54,631 nucleotides of DNA from Selenomonadales bacterium UBA7018 (GCA_002448305.1 DJWY01000017.1:55044-109674), one strand, 5' to 3'. Positions 7,959 to 15,426 are shown, counted from the first letter of the stretch. The notes: generated by a model from the letters alone, not told the origin. Made by a program: numbers and translations.

Positions 7959-8954
7959 ATGCCCGAATTACAATTTTTAATCTTCGTGGTAATAATTTTG
8001 GCTCTAATCTTCGATTTTATTAACGGTTTTCACGATACAGCTAATGCTATCGCTACTTCCGTCAGCACTCGCGCTTTGCAACCAAATCATGCCATAATTC
8101 TCGCCGCTACGCTAAATTTCGTCGGCGCAATGGTCTCGACCGGCGTCGCCAAGACTATCGGAGCCGGTATCGTCAGTTCGCCCGCCCTTATCGACGAAAA
8201 AACCATTATCGCCGCACTTATCGGCGCAATCACTTGGAATTTGCTAACTTGGTATATCGGTTTGCCGTCAAGTTCCTCTCATGCGCTGATTGGCGGGTTA
8301 ATCGGCGCAGTTTTTATTTCTGCAGGCATTAACGGGCTAAATTGGCGCGGCATCGCTACTATTTTCGTCGCGCTCGTCGCTTCGCCCGCTATCGCTTTTC
8401 TTACCGGAATTATCATCATGAATATCATTTTTCGGGCTTTTGAAAAGTTTTCTCCCCATTTTCTTAACGATAAATTCCGCAGAATGCAAATTTTATCCGC
8501 TTCCGCTATCGCTTTTTCTAACGGCTCAAACGATGCTCAAAAATCTATGGGAATTATTACGCTCGCGCTGTTTAGCGGCGGTTTTATCGCTGAATTTGAA
8601 GTCCCAACCTTTGTAAAAGTCCTCTGCGCGGCGTCTATGGCTCTCGGAACCGCCACTGGCGGCTGGAGAATTATAAAAACCGTCGGAGGAAAGATTTTTA
8701 AACTCGAACCTCCGAGCGGTTTTGCGGCTGATTTGAATTCTTCCTTCGTAGTTTTCGGCGCGACGCTCTTAAATCTGCCCGTTTCGACTACTCATGTCGT
8801 TTCCGGCTCAATTATGGGCGTCGGAACTGCAAAAAGGGTTAATGCGGTGCGTTGGGGCACGGCTAAACAGATGGTTAAGGCGTGGGGAATCACTATTCCG
8901 ATTACTGCCGCCATTGGCGCGCTTACTTTCGGAATTATCGATGCGATTTTTTAA
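7959..8954 (+). CDS. pit: PiT-family inorganic phosphate transporter
   Basis: 331-residue membrane protein with the duplicated PiT signature: GFHDTANAIATSVSTRAL near residue 25 and FSNGSNDAQKSMGIITLAL near residue 185. The family couples phosphate (as metal-phosphate) uptake to H+ or Na+. About ten hydrophobic segments are visible, and a second-half VSTTHVVSGSIMGVG motif closes the repeat. AGGAGG lies 8 nt before the ATG at 7959. PiT genes are often preceded by a PhoU-like (DUF47) gene; none is here. The 3' end abuts the convergent gene ending at 8955. Confidence 0.92.
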   Translation: MPELQFLIFVVIILALIFDFINGFHDTANAIATSVSTRALQPNHAIILAATLNFVGAMVSTGVAKTIGAGIVSSPALIDEKTIIAALIGAITWNLLTWYIGLPSSSSHALIGGLIGAVFISAGINGLNWRGIATIFVALVASPAIAFLTGIIIMNIIFRAFEKFSPHFLNDKFRRMQILSASAIAFSNGSNDAQKSMGIITLALFSGGFIAEFEVPTFVKVLCAASMALGTATGGWRIIKTVGGKIFKLEPPSGFAADLNSSFVVFGATLLNLPVSTTHVVSGSIMGVGTAKRVNAVRWGTAKQMVKAWGITIPITAAIGALTFGIIDAIF

Positions 8955-9590
8955 TCATTCGTCAATATCAATGTCGATTATCCCCACCGCGTACGGCGCA
9001 ATCTCATATTGCTGAAAAATAAAGTGCACGTGTAAATTTTTGTCCCAATAAAAGTCTTGGGGCAATTTTTTTAGCGGAATTGCGTCCGGAAACACGAAAA
9101 GCCGCTCGTATTTGACTTTGTCGACGATTTTTTTATTAAGTTTTTCGAGTATTTCTCCTTCCTGCACGCCTTCGCCGACTTCTAGCAGATAATTTATTCC
9201 CATACGCTCGCCATTTGCTAAATTAAAATTCAAAGCGCGTAAATAGGTCGACGGGTGCGCGGCTTTCTCGTAATAACTGCTTTCCGTCAATAAAACGCTC
9301 AAAATTACGGTGTCGCCGTCCCCATTGCAAGCAATTTCGTAATTTGTATAGATTTCGGCGACTTTATAGTCATTAAAAGCGGCGTTTTGATAAATTCCGG
9401 TTGAAAATCGGTCGACTTCGGCGACAATCGCGCCGTTAATTTTGTCATCTATCGCAGAATTTCCGGTTTTAATGACAGGATAGCGCAAATTTTCATCGCT
9501 ACCTAAATGCGCGTCGGAAATTTCAGCGGCAAAACAACTTTGAATGCATAAAATCATTAGCGCGAACACCATTAAAATAATTTTTTTCAT
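8955..9590 (-). CDS. Exported RsiV-like (DUF3298-type) protein
   Basis: 211 residues with an N-terminal signal peptide (MKKIILMVFALMILCIQSCFA). The body starts with LRYPVIKTGNSAIDDKIN, ends with an FYWDKNLHVHFIFQQYEIAPYAVG strand region and a short acidic tail, and matches the DUF3298/RsiV extracytoplasmic fold. In RsiV this domain binds lysozyme, but here there is no attached anti-sigma region. GGAGTG precedes the ATG. It lies 6 bp after the flavodoxin fusion gene and is probably co-transcribed with it. The cleavage site could be lipoprotein-like (IQSC) or ordinary (CFA-A). Confidence 0.75.
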   Translation of the reverse strand: MKKIILMVFALMILCIQSCFAAEISDAHLGSDENLRYPVIKTGNSAIDDKINGAIVAEVDRFSTGIYQNAAFNDYKVAEIYTNYEIACNGDGDTVILSVLLTESSYYEKAAHPSTYLRALNFNLANGERMGINYLLEVGEGVQEGEILEKLNKKIVDKVKYERLFVFPDAIPLKKLPQDFYWDKNLHVHFIFQQYEIAPYAVGIIDIDIDE

Positions 9591-9596
9591 AAAAAA

Positions 9597-10643
9597 TCAC
9601 TCCTTAAGCCAATCATAAATAATTTTGCGTGAAGAAAGAATATCGCTGCTGTAAACGTCAAGCGGCTCGGAAATTTCAGCTAAAGTATAATTTTTTAGCG
9701 TCTCGATACTATTTCCAAGCCCGCCGCCGCCATGCGTCACTATCGGATAAAGTTTTTTGACGCTTAAATCGCTATTTTGCAGGAAATTTTCAACAGGTTT
9801 AGGCAAATCGCTCCACCAAAGCGGATAAATCAGAATAATTTTATCGTAATCGACGACATTAGGCAATTTCACCAGCGCGGGCAATTCGTTAGTAGAAAAT
9901 TCATTTTTAGCGATATTTACGGTCTGGGAATAGTCAGCGGGATAAATTTTTTCGGTTTGAAGGGCAAAAATATCGCCGCCAGTAATATTTTGAGTAATTT
10001 CGGCAATCATTTGGGCGTTGCCGATAATTTTTTTGTCGTCAAGCATGATAGACGCGCCCGAAACGGCGTCGACTTCGGCAGGAAAGTTAGTATTTCCGAC
10101 GCGGCTGAAGTAAACGATTAAAATTTTGCCGTTTAGGTCTAATTTTTCGCCGGTGATAGCGTCGCGATTAACTTTGACGGTATGGAACCAGCGGTCGACG
10201 TATGGGAGACCGAAAATCGCGCCGAAAGCTAAAATGAAAGCTAAAATGGTTGTCGCGTAGAAAATTTTTTCTTTTACGTAGCGTTTAGCGTGCAAAATGA
10301 TATGAATAAGAAGCAGAATTGTAGAAAAAATCGCGGCGGCGAGATGAATTGAGAGCCAATTAGCATTTGGAGCCGAAAAATAATTATCGAGCGCGGCACC
10401 GGAGACGATAAGAATAAAAATAGCGACGGCGAAAAGCAAAATATGGAAATTATTAATGATTCTGCGCGGATTTAAGTTGCCGCGAGCAAAATTTTTATAG
10501 AAATGGCGGTTGAGTAGGTTATGAGCGACGATAAGAGTGGCGAAAGCGAAACCGAAAGCCTCATGAAGGTTTAGAGGGGTGAAATTGCTAGCGAGCGCGG
10601 CGAAAAACAGAATCAGGAGCGTAGAATCGAGAAATTTCTTCAT
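9597..10643 (-). CDS. Membrane cytochrome-like domain (DUF4405 type) fused to flavodoxin
   Basis: 348 residues in two parts. Residues 5-150 hold about five membrane helices with His27, His41, His47, His67, His100, His114 and His118, a spacing that suits b-type heme ligation as in DUF4405/FDH-gamma-like proteins. Residues about 170-348 are a flavodoxin domain beginning KILIVYFSRVGNTN (phosphate loop) with the LIYPLWWSDLPKPVENFL segment typical of flavodoxin_4 proteins. This would be an inner-membrane electron-transfer protein moving electrons between heme and FMN. GAGGTG lies before the ATG and TATAAT at 10662-10667 (minus) is a likely -10. The heme-binding idea rests on His pattern only. Confidence 0.75.
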   Translation of the reverse strand: MKKFLDSTLLILFFAALASNFTPLNLHEAFGFAFATLIVAHNLLNRHFYKNFARGNLNPRRIINNFHILLFAVAIFILIVSGAALDNYFSAPNANWLSIHLAAAIFSTILLLIHIILHAKRYVKEKIFYATTILAFILAFGAIFGLPYVDRWFHTVKVNRDAITGEKLDLNGKILIVYFSRVGNTNFPAEVDAVSGASIMLDDKKIIGNAQMIAEITQNITGGDIFALQTEKIYPADYSQTVNIAKNEFSTNELPALVKLPNVVDYDKIILIYPLWWSDLPKPVENFLQNSDLSVKKLYPIVTHGGGGLGNSIETLKNYTLAEISEPLDVYSSDILSSRKIIYDWLKE

Positions 10644-10737
10644 AAAATCACCTCAAAGGGGATTATAGCATAAAAATTGGTGATTGAAAGTGATTTGGGC
10701 GATGAAAAGTGGTTTTGAGGGCAGTTTGAGGGCGAAA

Positions 10738-10857
10738 TTTACGTTTTCCAATATATTGGAATTTGTATCGCGTCGTGGCGCGACTTTTTCGGCATGTTCA
10801 AAAATCGGGGGCGTTTTGGAAGTTCAATTTACGTTTTCCAAAATATTGGATTTTGTA
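10738..10857. repeat. Left pair of 30-nt palindromic repeats (types A and B)
   Basis: Two 30-nt units, 10738-10767 and 10828-10857, of the form TTTACGTTTTCC-N8-GGA-TTTGTA, with start-to-start distance of 90 bp. The inner stems read CCAATATATTGG and CCAAAATATTGG. The first is followed by TCGCG (type A), the second by AAAGTG (type B). After type B comes a GCAAAAAAATCCCCGTC tract that mirrors the one ending the larger array at 13044. The stretch 10644-10906 holds no convincing gene; the 68-codon frame at 10684-10890 is made of repeat sequence. Confidence 0.8.
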
Positions 10858-10886
10858 AAGTGGGCAAAAAAATCCCCGTCGAACGT

Positions 10887-10915
10887 TTGACGGTAGAAAA
10901 ATTTTTTGCTAAAAT
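10887..10915 (+). promoter_or_regulatory. Promoter of peptide cassette 1
   Basis: TTGACG at 10887-10892, 17-bp spacer, TAAAAT at 10910-10915. The same -35/-10 arrangement and spacer text recur ahead of the next two cassettes, which supports it strongly. The -35 box overlaps the right arm of a hairpin left by the repeat array. Confidence 0.75.
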
Positions 10916-10975
10916 CTGTAACGAAAACTGATTTTCAACGTATAAAGGACAGAAAACAGAAAGGAGCCTGATAAA

Positions 10976-11332
10976 ATGGCTAAGGAAGACAAATATGCGG
11001 ACGAAAGGCTCACAGATGAGGAACTAGACGGAGTTGCGGGCGGTGAGGCAGAGCAAATGGCAGATGACAGCCGCTTTCTGAACAGTTTGAACGGTTCATG
11101 CGACCGTTACGGTGATGGTAAGATTATGTTTTCAGCGGGAGCATATAATGAAGAAATAGAAAAAGCGTGGGCAACAGTCGGAATAAAAGCAAAAGTTAGT
11201 TCAGGACTTGGCGGTTTTGGCAAAGAGAATAAATATTATCTAAACGGTCAGCAAATTACGCATGAACAGGCGCGTCAGCACGCAATGAACGTAACAGGGC
11301 ACCACATGAGCGAATCTGATTGGAAATGGTAA
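10976..11332 (+). CDS. Double-glycine leader peptide (bacteriocin/RiPP-like precursor), copy 1
   Basis: 118 residues. The leader LTDEELDGVAGG ends with Gly-Gly at residues 22-23, the cleavage signal used by C39-peptidase exporters and by Nif11/NHLP-like and class II bacteriocin precursors. The remaining 95 residues are unusually long for a bacteriocin core. They contain NGSCDRYG with the only Cys, an amphipathic EEIEKAWATVGIKA helix, a Gly-rich SSGLGGFGK loop and a C-terminal SDWKW. I do not recognise the cargo family. RBS AAGGAG precedes the ATG. It has its own promoter and terminator and is highly similar to copy 2. No exporter or modifying enzyme gene is near, so processing must be provided from elsewhere. 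Confidence 0.75.
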   Translation: MAKEDKYADERLTDEELDGVAGGEAEQMADDSRFLNSLNGSCDRYGDGKIMFSAGAYNEEIEKAWATVGIKAKVSSGLGGFGKENKYYLNGQQITHEQARQHAMNVTGHHMSESDWKW

Positions 11333-11361
11333 GTTAAAAATAGTTTATACAGCTAAAAAAG

Positions 11362-11389
11362 CCCTTCGGCACATGTCGGAGGGTTTTTT
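11362..11389 (+). terminator. Terminator of peptide cassette 1
   Basis: CCCTTCGGC-ACAT-GTCGGAGGG stem followed by six T. The same hairpin ends cassettes 2 and 3. Confidence 0.85.
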
Positions 11390-11391
11390 CG

Positions 11392-11420
11392 TTGACGGAA
11401 CAGAAATTTTTTGCTAAAGT
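11392..11420 (+). promoter_or_regulatory. Promoter of peptide cassette 2
   Basis: TTGACG at 11392-11397, 17-bp spacer, TAAAGT at 11415-11420, directly after the terminator of cassette 1. The spacer and the following TGTAACGAAAA leader text match cassettes 1 and 3. Confidence 0.75.
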
Positions 11421-11480
11421 GTGTAACGAAAATGGATTTTGAACGTATAAGTGATAGAAAACAAATTGGAGGCTGATAAT

Positions 11481-11837
11481 ATGGCTGACAATGACAAAAT
11501 CGCGGACGAAAAGCTCACCGATGACGAACTTGACGGCGTAGCTGGCGGTAAAGCAGATGAATTGGCTAATGACAGTCGTTTTTTGAACAGTCTGAACGGC
11601 TCATGTGACCGTTACGGTGAATGGAAGATTATGTTTTCAGCAGGAGCTTATAATGAGGAAATAGAAAAAGCGTGGGCAACAGTCGGAATAAAAGCAGAAG
11701 TTAGTTCCGGTCAAGGAGGGTTCGGTAAGACAAATAAATATTATCTTAACGGGAATCAAATCACGCAGGAAGAAGCCCGCCAGCACGCAATGGAGGTTAC
11801 CGGACATTATATGGAAGAAAAAGATTGGAAATGGTAA
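11481..11837 (+). CDS. Double-glycine leader peptide, copy 2
   Basis: 118 residues, same length as copy 1. The ATG at 11481 is fixed by GGAGG 8 nt upstream. The leader LTDDELDGVAGG ends at Gly22-Gly23. The cargo keeps DSRFLNSLNGSCDRYG, the single Cys, EEIEKAWATVGIKA, a Gly-rich loop, KYYLNGNQIT, and the C-terminal DWKW. Differences from copy 1 are scattered and mostly conservative, for example KAEV for KAKV and KDWKW for SDWKW. Such a pattern suggests a duplicated gene kept under selection. Its promoter, 5' leader and terminator are copied with it. Function unknown; a secreted peptide toxin or signal is the simplest reading. Confidence 0.75.
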   Translation: MADNDKIADEKLTDDELDGVAGGKADELANDSRFLNSLNGSCDRYGEWKIMFSAGAYNEEIEKAWATVGIKAEVSSGQGGFGKTNKYYLNGNQITQEEARQHAMEVTGHYMEEKDWKW

Positions 11838-11866
11838 GTTAAAAATAGTTTATACAGCTAAAAAAG

Positions 11867-11894
11867 CCCTTCGGCACCTGTCGGAGGTTTTTTT
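11867..11894 (+). terminator. Terminator of peptide cassette 2
   Basis: CCCTTCGGCACCTGTCGGAGG hairpin with a run of seven T, a close copy of the other two cassette terminators. Confidence 0.85.
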
Positions 11895-11896
11895 CG

Positions 11897-11925
11897 TTGA
11901 CGGAGCAGAAATTTTTTGCTAAACT
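11897..11925 (+). promoter_or_regulatory. Promoter of peptide cassette 3
   Basis: TTGACG at 11897-11902, 17-bp spacer, TAAACT at 11920-11925, matching the other cassettes in spacer and downstream leader. Confidence 0.7.
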
Positions 11926-11985
11926 CTGTAACGAAAACGGATTTTAAACGTATAAGTGATAGAAAACGAATTGGAGGTTGATAAT

Positions 11986-12162
11986 ATGGCAACTAGAGAG
12001 GAAAAAATCAAGAAAATCAATGACGAGCTGGAAAAATTGAGCGATGAGGAACTCGAAAAGGTCGCGGGCGGGCAAATTATTTGGCGCGAGTTAATTTTTG
12101 ACCAGAAAAAAGAACAGGAAGTAAAGATTGAGAATCAAAGTTTGAAAATTATTGTTATGTAA
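11986..12162 (+). CDS. Short double-glycine leader peptide, copy 3 with a different cargo
   Basis: 58 residues starting at the ATG at 11986, 8 nt after GGAGG. The leader is longer than in copies 1 and 2 and ends LSDEELEKVAGG at Gly28-Gly29. This is a classic Gly-Gly leader as seen in Nif11-type and class II bacteriocin precursors. The 29-residue cargo (starting QIIWRELIFDQ, ending SLKIIVM) has no Cys and no similarity to the 95-residue cargo of copies 1 and 2. The promoter, 5' leader and terminator are shared with them, so a leader cassette seems to have been combined with a new or truncated cargo. The modest size and lack of database comparison limit confidence. Confidence 0.6.
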   Translation: MATREEKIKKINDELEKLSDEELEKVAGGQIIWRELIFDQKKEQEVKIENQSLKIIVM

Positions 12163-12185
12163 ATGCGAAAAAAAGCTAACGAAAG

Positions 12186-12213
12186 CCCTTCGGCACATGT
12201 CGGAGGGTTTTTT
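12186..12213 (+). terminator. Terminator of peptide cassette 3
   Basis: CCCTTCGGCACATGTCGGAGGG hairpin followed by six T, identical in stem to the terminator at 11362-11389. Confidence 0.85.
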
Positions 12214-12215
12214 CG

Positions 12216-12244
12216 TTTCCAAAACAAAATTTTTCTACTAAAAT
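12216..12244 (+). promoter_or_regulatory. Degraded promoter of the decayed fourth cassette
   Basis: TAAAAT at 12239-12244 and a leader TGTAATGAAAA match the other cassettes, but the position of the -35 box reads TTTCCA where the others have TTGACG. Confidence 0.4.
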
Positions 12245-12304
12245 GTGTAATGAAAACGGATTTTGAAGCTATAATGGACAGAAAACGCTTTTGAGGTTGA
12301 TAAA

Positions 12305-12390
12305 ATGGCAAGACGAGAGTAAAAAATGAGCGATGAGGAACTTTAAGAGCATTCAGGCGGCGTCACTGCTCAAACTGGCGGAGTAAAGTT
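12305..12390 (+). pseudogene. Decayed fourth leader-peptide gene
   Basis: The ATG at 12305 follows a TTGAGGTTGATAAA context like that of the live cassettes. The reading frame gives MARRE, a stop at 12320, KMSDEEL, a stop at 12344, EHSGG, then VTAQTGG. The DEEL...GG spacing of a Gly-Gly leader is still visible but two in-frame stops and loss of the -35 box show it is dead. Downstream it runs straight into the palindromic repeat array. Confidence 0.6.
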
Positions 12391-12399
12391 GGCAAAAAA

Positions 12400-13044
12400 G
12401 CCTTTTTTCGCGGTTTCGAGTGGAAAAAGTGATTTTGAGGGGAAAAAGTAGGTTTTGAGTGGGATTTTGGGTTGAGATTTACGTTTTCCGCTATGGCGGA
12501 ATTTGTATCGCGCCGTAATGCGGATTAAAAAGCCTATCTGCGCGGTTTCGAGTGGAAAAAGTGATTTTGAGGGGAAAAAGTTGGTTTTGAGTGCGAATTT
12601 GGGTCGCGATTTACGTTTTCCCGTATATGGGAATTTGTATCGCGCCGTAATGCGGATTAAAAAGCCTATCTGCGCGGTTTCGAGTGGAAAAAGTCATTTT
12701 GAGGGGAAAAAGTAGGTTTTGAGGTGGATTTTGGGTTGCAAATTACGTTTTCCGCTATGGCGGAATTTGTATCGCGCCGTAATGCGGATTTTTCGGCGAG
12801 TACAGATTTTTGGGTTGATTTTGAGCTATAAATTACGATTTCCGGAATAGCGGAATTTGTAAAGAGTGCGGAAAAGTCATTTTGAGCGGAAAAAGTTAGT
12901 TTGAAAGGCGATTTTTGGTCGAGATTTACGTTTTCCCAAATATGGGATTTTGTATGGCGTCATGACGCGGATTTTTCGGCGTGTACAAAAATCGGGGTTG
13001 ATTTTGAGGAGTAAATGACGAAATCCCAAATACGGGATTTTGTA
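12400..13044. repeat. Phased array of six 30-nt palindromes (A-A-A-B-A-B)
   Basis: Units at 12478-12507, 12610-12639, 12742-12771, 12832-12861, 12925-12954 and 13015-13044. Start-to-start spacings are 132, 132, 90, 93 and 90 bp. Each is TTTACGTTTTCC-loop-GGA(A/T)TTTGTA or a close variant. The third stem pair is A:T (left pair), G:C (units 1, 3, 4) or C:G (units 2, 5, 6), with both arms changing together. Type A units are followed by a second hairpin such as GGCGTCATGACGC. The intervening AAAAAGTGATTTTGAGGGG-like text is also repeated. No gene is supported in 12391-13090; the 70-codon frame at 12503-12715 is repeat-derived. Confidence 0.85.
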
Positions 13045-13052
13045 AAGTGAGC

Positions 13053-13086
13053 AAAAAAAGCCCCCGCCAACACTCTGACGGGGGGA
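13053..13086 (-). terminator. Terminator of nrdD
   Basis: On the minus strand CCCCCGTCAG and TGGCGGGGG form a strong stem followed by seven T. It begins 5 bp after the nrdD stop codon. Confidence 0.85.
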
Positions 13087-13090
13087 AAAT

Positions 13091-15286
13091 TTAGTTATCT
13101 TCAGGCTTTAAGCGTTTTATGTGGAAAGTACCGGATTCGACTTCTTTTCTATGGCAATGAGGGCATTCATTAGCGATAATGCCGGTGTAGCCGCAAACAG
13201 GGTCGCGGTCAACGGGGTGATTGATAGAGAAGTATCCCATATTGGCATCATGCATAGCCCTAACGAGAGCCTCGAACGCGGAAAGATTTTTAGTTGGGTC
13301 GCCGTCCATTTCAATGTACGCTATATGCCCTGCGTTACAAAGTGCGTGGTACGGTGCCTCAATTCTAATTTTATCGCTTGCGCAGATTGGAAAATAAACG
13401 GGCACGTGGCTTGAGTTGGTCATATAAGGGCGGTCGGTCACGCCTTTTATATTGCCGTAAATTTTCCTGTTAGAACGTTGAAATTGTCCTGCGGTTGACT
13501 CGGCAGGCGTTCCAAAGGTCGTCCAATTTCTTTTTTCAAGTTTAGTGTAAGCGTCGGTACGTTCGCGCAAGTGTTTAACGATTTTTAAGCCTAATTCTTG
13601 CGCCTCATCGCTTTGCCCGTGATGTTTGCCGATTAACGCAACGAGACATTCAGCAAGCCCGCAAAATCCGATTGAATAGCTTGCATGTTTTAGAACGTCT
13701 TTAATTTTATCGGTTGGCTTGAGTTTTTCTGAATCCATCCACACGCCCTGCCCCATAAGGAACGGGAAATTATAAACGTGCTTTTCTTCAATCGTTTTGA
13801 GCCGACAAAGAATATAATCGTGACAAAGCGTTATGTATTTATCATAGAGCGCGAAAAATTCTTCTATGTTACTTTTTGATTCGAGCGCAAGTTTTGGAAG
13901 ATTAATCGTCACGAAAGCGAAATTTCCGCGACTACCGGATTCTTCGCGCCCGTTGACGTTCGACATAACTCGCGTTCGGCAGCCCATTGTCGCAATGTAG
14001 CTGTTATAATCGCCCGGCTTGTAGTATTGCAAATTATATGGAGCGTCGAGCGAGACGAAATTTGGGAAAAGACGTTTCGCGCTGACTTTGCATGCTTGCC
14101 GGAATAAATCGTAATTCGGGTCGCTGACGTTGTAATTGACGCCTGCTTTGAGCTGAAAGACGCTGATAGGGAAAATGGGCGTTTCGCCGTTGCCAAGCCC
14201 CGCGTCGATTGCGTTTAGGACTTCGCGAATAACTAAGCGACCTTCGGGCGAAGTATCCATGCCGTAATTTATCGAACTGAACGGAACTTGCGCACCGGCT
14301 CTGCTGTGGAGCGTATTGAAATTGTGAATCAAAGCTTCCATTGCTTGATGAGTTTCCTCTACGACGTCCGCGCAGGCTTGACGATAAATTTTCTGCGCGA
14401 TTTTTTCCGAGCCGATAATTTTTGTCAGATTTTCGACGGCGGCGGGATTTTCGCCTTCTGAATAAGTGCAAATATTAAAATCAACTTCGCCCGCCGCTTG
14501 AACGTCGCAGAATTCGCAAGCGCGTTTAATTTCGTCCTTTATCGCCCTCCTAAAAGATTTTTTTACACCTTCAGCCATCGCATAGTCAAAGGCGTTTATG
14601 CTCTGCCCGCCAAACATATCATTTTGATTGCTTTGAATCGCGATACATGCAAGCGAAGCGTAAGAGCGAATGGAATTTGGCTCGCGCAAAAAGCCATGTC
14701 CCGTCGAAAAGCCGCCGTGAAATAATTTTAGCAAATCAATTTGGCAGCAGTTAAAGGTTATTAAACTAAAGTCTTTATCGTGAATATGAATCCAGTTTTC
14801 CTTATCTGCTTGCACAAATTCTTCCGGCAAAACGTAGTTGTCGACGAAGTACTTGGAACTTTCCGCGCCGAGCTTAAGCATAATGCCCATTGAAGCATCG
14901 GTGTTAATGTTGGCGTTGTCGCGCTTTAAGTCAATGTCCACAGAATCGGCGAAAAAAATATCGCGATAGGTGCTCATCAATTTTTTTTGCGCCTCGCGAC
15001 GTTGAGTATGCTTTTGCCGATAAACAATGAATTGCTTGGCAACGTCGTAAAAGCCGTGCGCCATTAAACATTTCTCGACTTGGTCTTGAATCGCCTCGAC
15101 ACCGATAATTTCGTTTTCCGAAATGGCTTGCTCTACGGAATTCGTCACAAGCTCCAATTCTTCCGGCGAAAGTTTATCAGCGGGCGTTGTGGCGTCACGA
15201 TTTGCGCCGGCTATCGCGTTGAAAATTTTCTCGCGGTCGTAATTAACCTTTTGCCCCGAACGCTTCCGAACTTTTGATAACTTCAT
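13091..15286 (-). CDS. nrdD: Anaerobic ribonucleoside-triphosphate reductase, possibly lacking the glycyl-radical end
   Basis: Class III ribonucleotide reductase, which makes dNTPs without oxygen using a glycyl radical. The ATG at 15286 is set by AAGGAGGGAG upstream, giving 731 residues. An ATP-cone is at residues 1-90 (KVRKRSGQKVNYDREKIF), followed by the barrel with CCQIDL and ESGSRGNFAFVTINLPKL. The C-terminal zinc-knuckle region reads RDPVCGYTG...NECPHCHRKE (Cys698, Cys708, Cys711), where the first knuckle has Asp in a usual Cys position. The protein then stops after FHIKRLKPEDN, and the expected downstream RxxGY segment is not seen in any frame. The GY in VCGYTG is the only alternative radical site. 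No nrdG activase gene is in the window. Confidence 0.85.
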   Translation of the reverse strand: MKLSKVRKRSGQKVNYDREKIFNAIAGANRDATTPADKLSPEELELVTNSVEQAISENEIIGVEAIQDQVEKCLMAHGFYDVAKQFIVYRQKHTQRREAQKKLMSTYRDIFFADSVDIDLKRDNANINTDASMGIMLKLGAESSKYFVDNYVLPEEFVQADKENWIHIHDKDFSLITFNCCQIDLLKLFHGGFSTGHGFLREPNSIRSYASLACIAIQSNQNDMFGGQSINAFDYAMAEGVKKSFRRAIKDEIKRACEFCDVQAAGEVDFNICTYSEGENPAAVENLTKIIGSEKIAQKIYRQACADVVEETHQAMEALIHNFNTLHSRAGAQVPFSSINYGMDTSPEGRLVIREVLNAIDAGLGNGETPIFPISVFQLKAGVNYNVSDPNYDLFRQACKVSAKRLFPNFVSLDAPYNLQYYKPGDYNSYIATMGCRTRVMSNVNGREESGSRGNFAFVTINLPKLALESKSNIEEFFALYDKYITLCHDYILCRLKTIEEKHVYNFPFLMGQGVWMDSEKLKPTDKIKDVLKHASYSIGFCGLAECLVALIGKHHGQSDEAQELGLKIVKHLRERTDAYTKLEKRNWTTFGTPAESTAGQFQRSNRKIYGNIKGVTDRPYMTNSSHVPVYFPICASDKIRIEAPYHALCNAGHIAYIEMDGDPTKNLSAFEALVRAMHDANMGYFSINHPVDRDPVCGYTGIIANECPHCHRKEVESGTFHIKRLKPEDN

Positions 15287-15317
15287 GTGTCTCCCTCCTT
15301 TCAAGGTAAGTGGCGCG

Positions 15318-15346
15318 ATTATATCATTTAAAAGCGACTTTGTGAA
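15318..15346 (-). promoter_or_regulatory. Promoter of nrdD
   Basis: On the minus strand TTCACA (15341-15346), 17-bp spacer, TATAAT (15318-15323), about 30 bp before the start codon. No clear NrdR box pair was seen. Confidence 0.65.
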
Positions 15347-15426
15347 CAGCCCGCGACATTGGCGGCAAAACGCGAAAGGCAATTAGTCAATAAAAATCGG
15401 CGGCATTATGACGCGAAAAATTTTTG

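Noticed and set aside
10684..10890. A 68-codon reading frame before the peptide genes
   Set aside because: It spans the left palindrome pair and has no RBS or recognisable protein features.
12503..12715. A 70-codon reading frame with an internal repeat
   Set aside because: It is made entirely of array repeat DNA, lacks an RBS, and its internal repeat just reflects the 132-bp period.
10684..13044. The palindrome array as a CRISPR array
   Set aside because: The sequence between units is itself repeated, spacing is 90-132 bp, and no cas gene is present.
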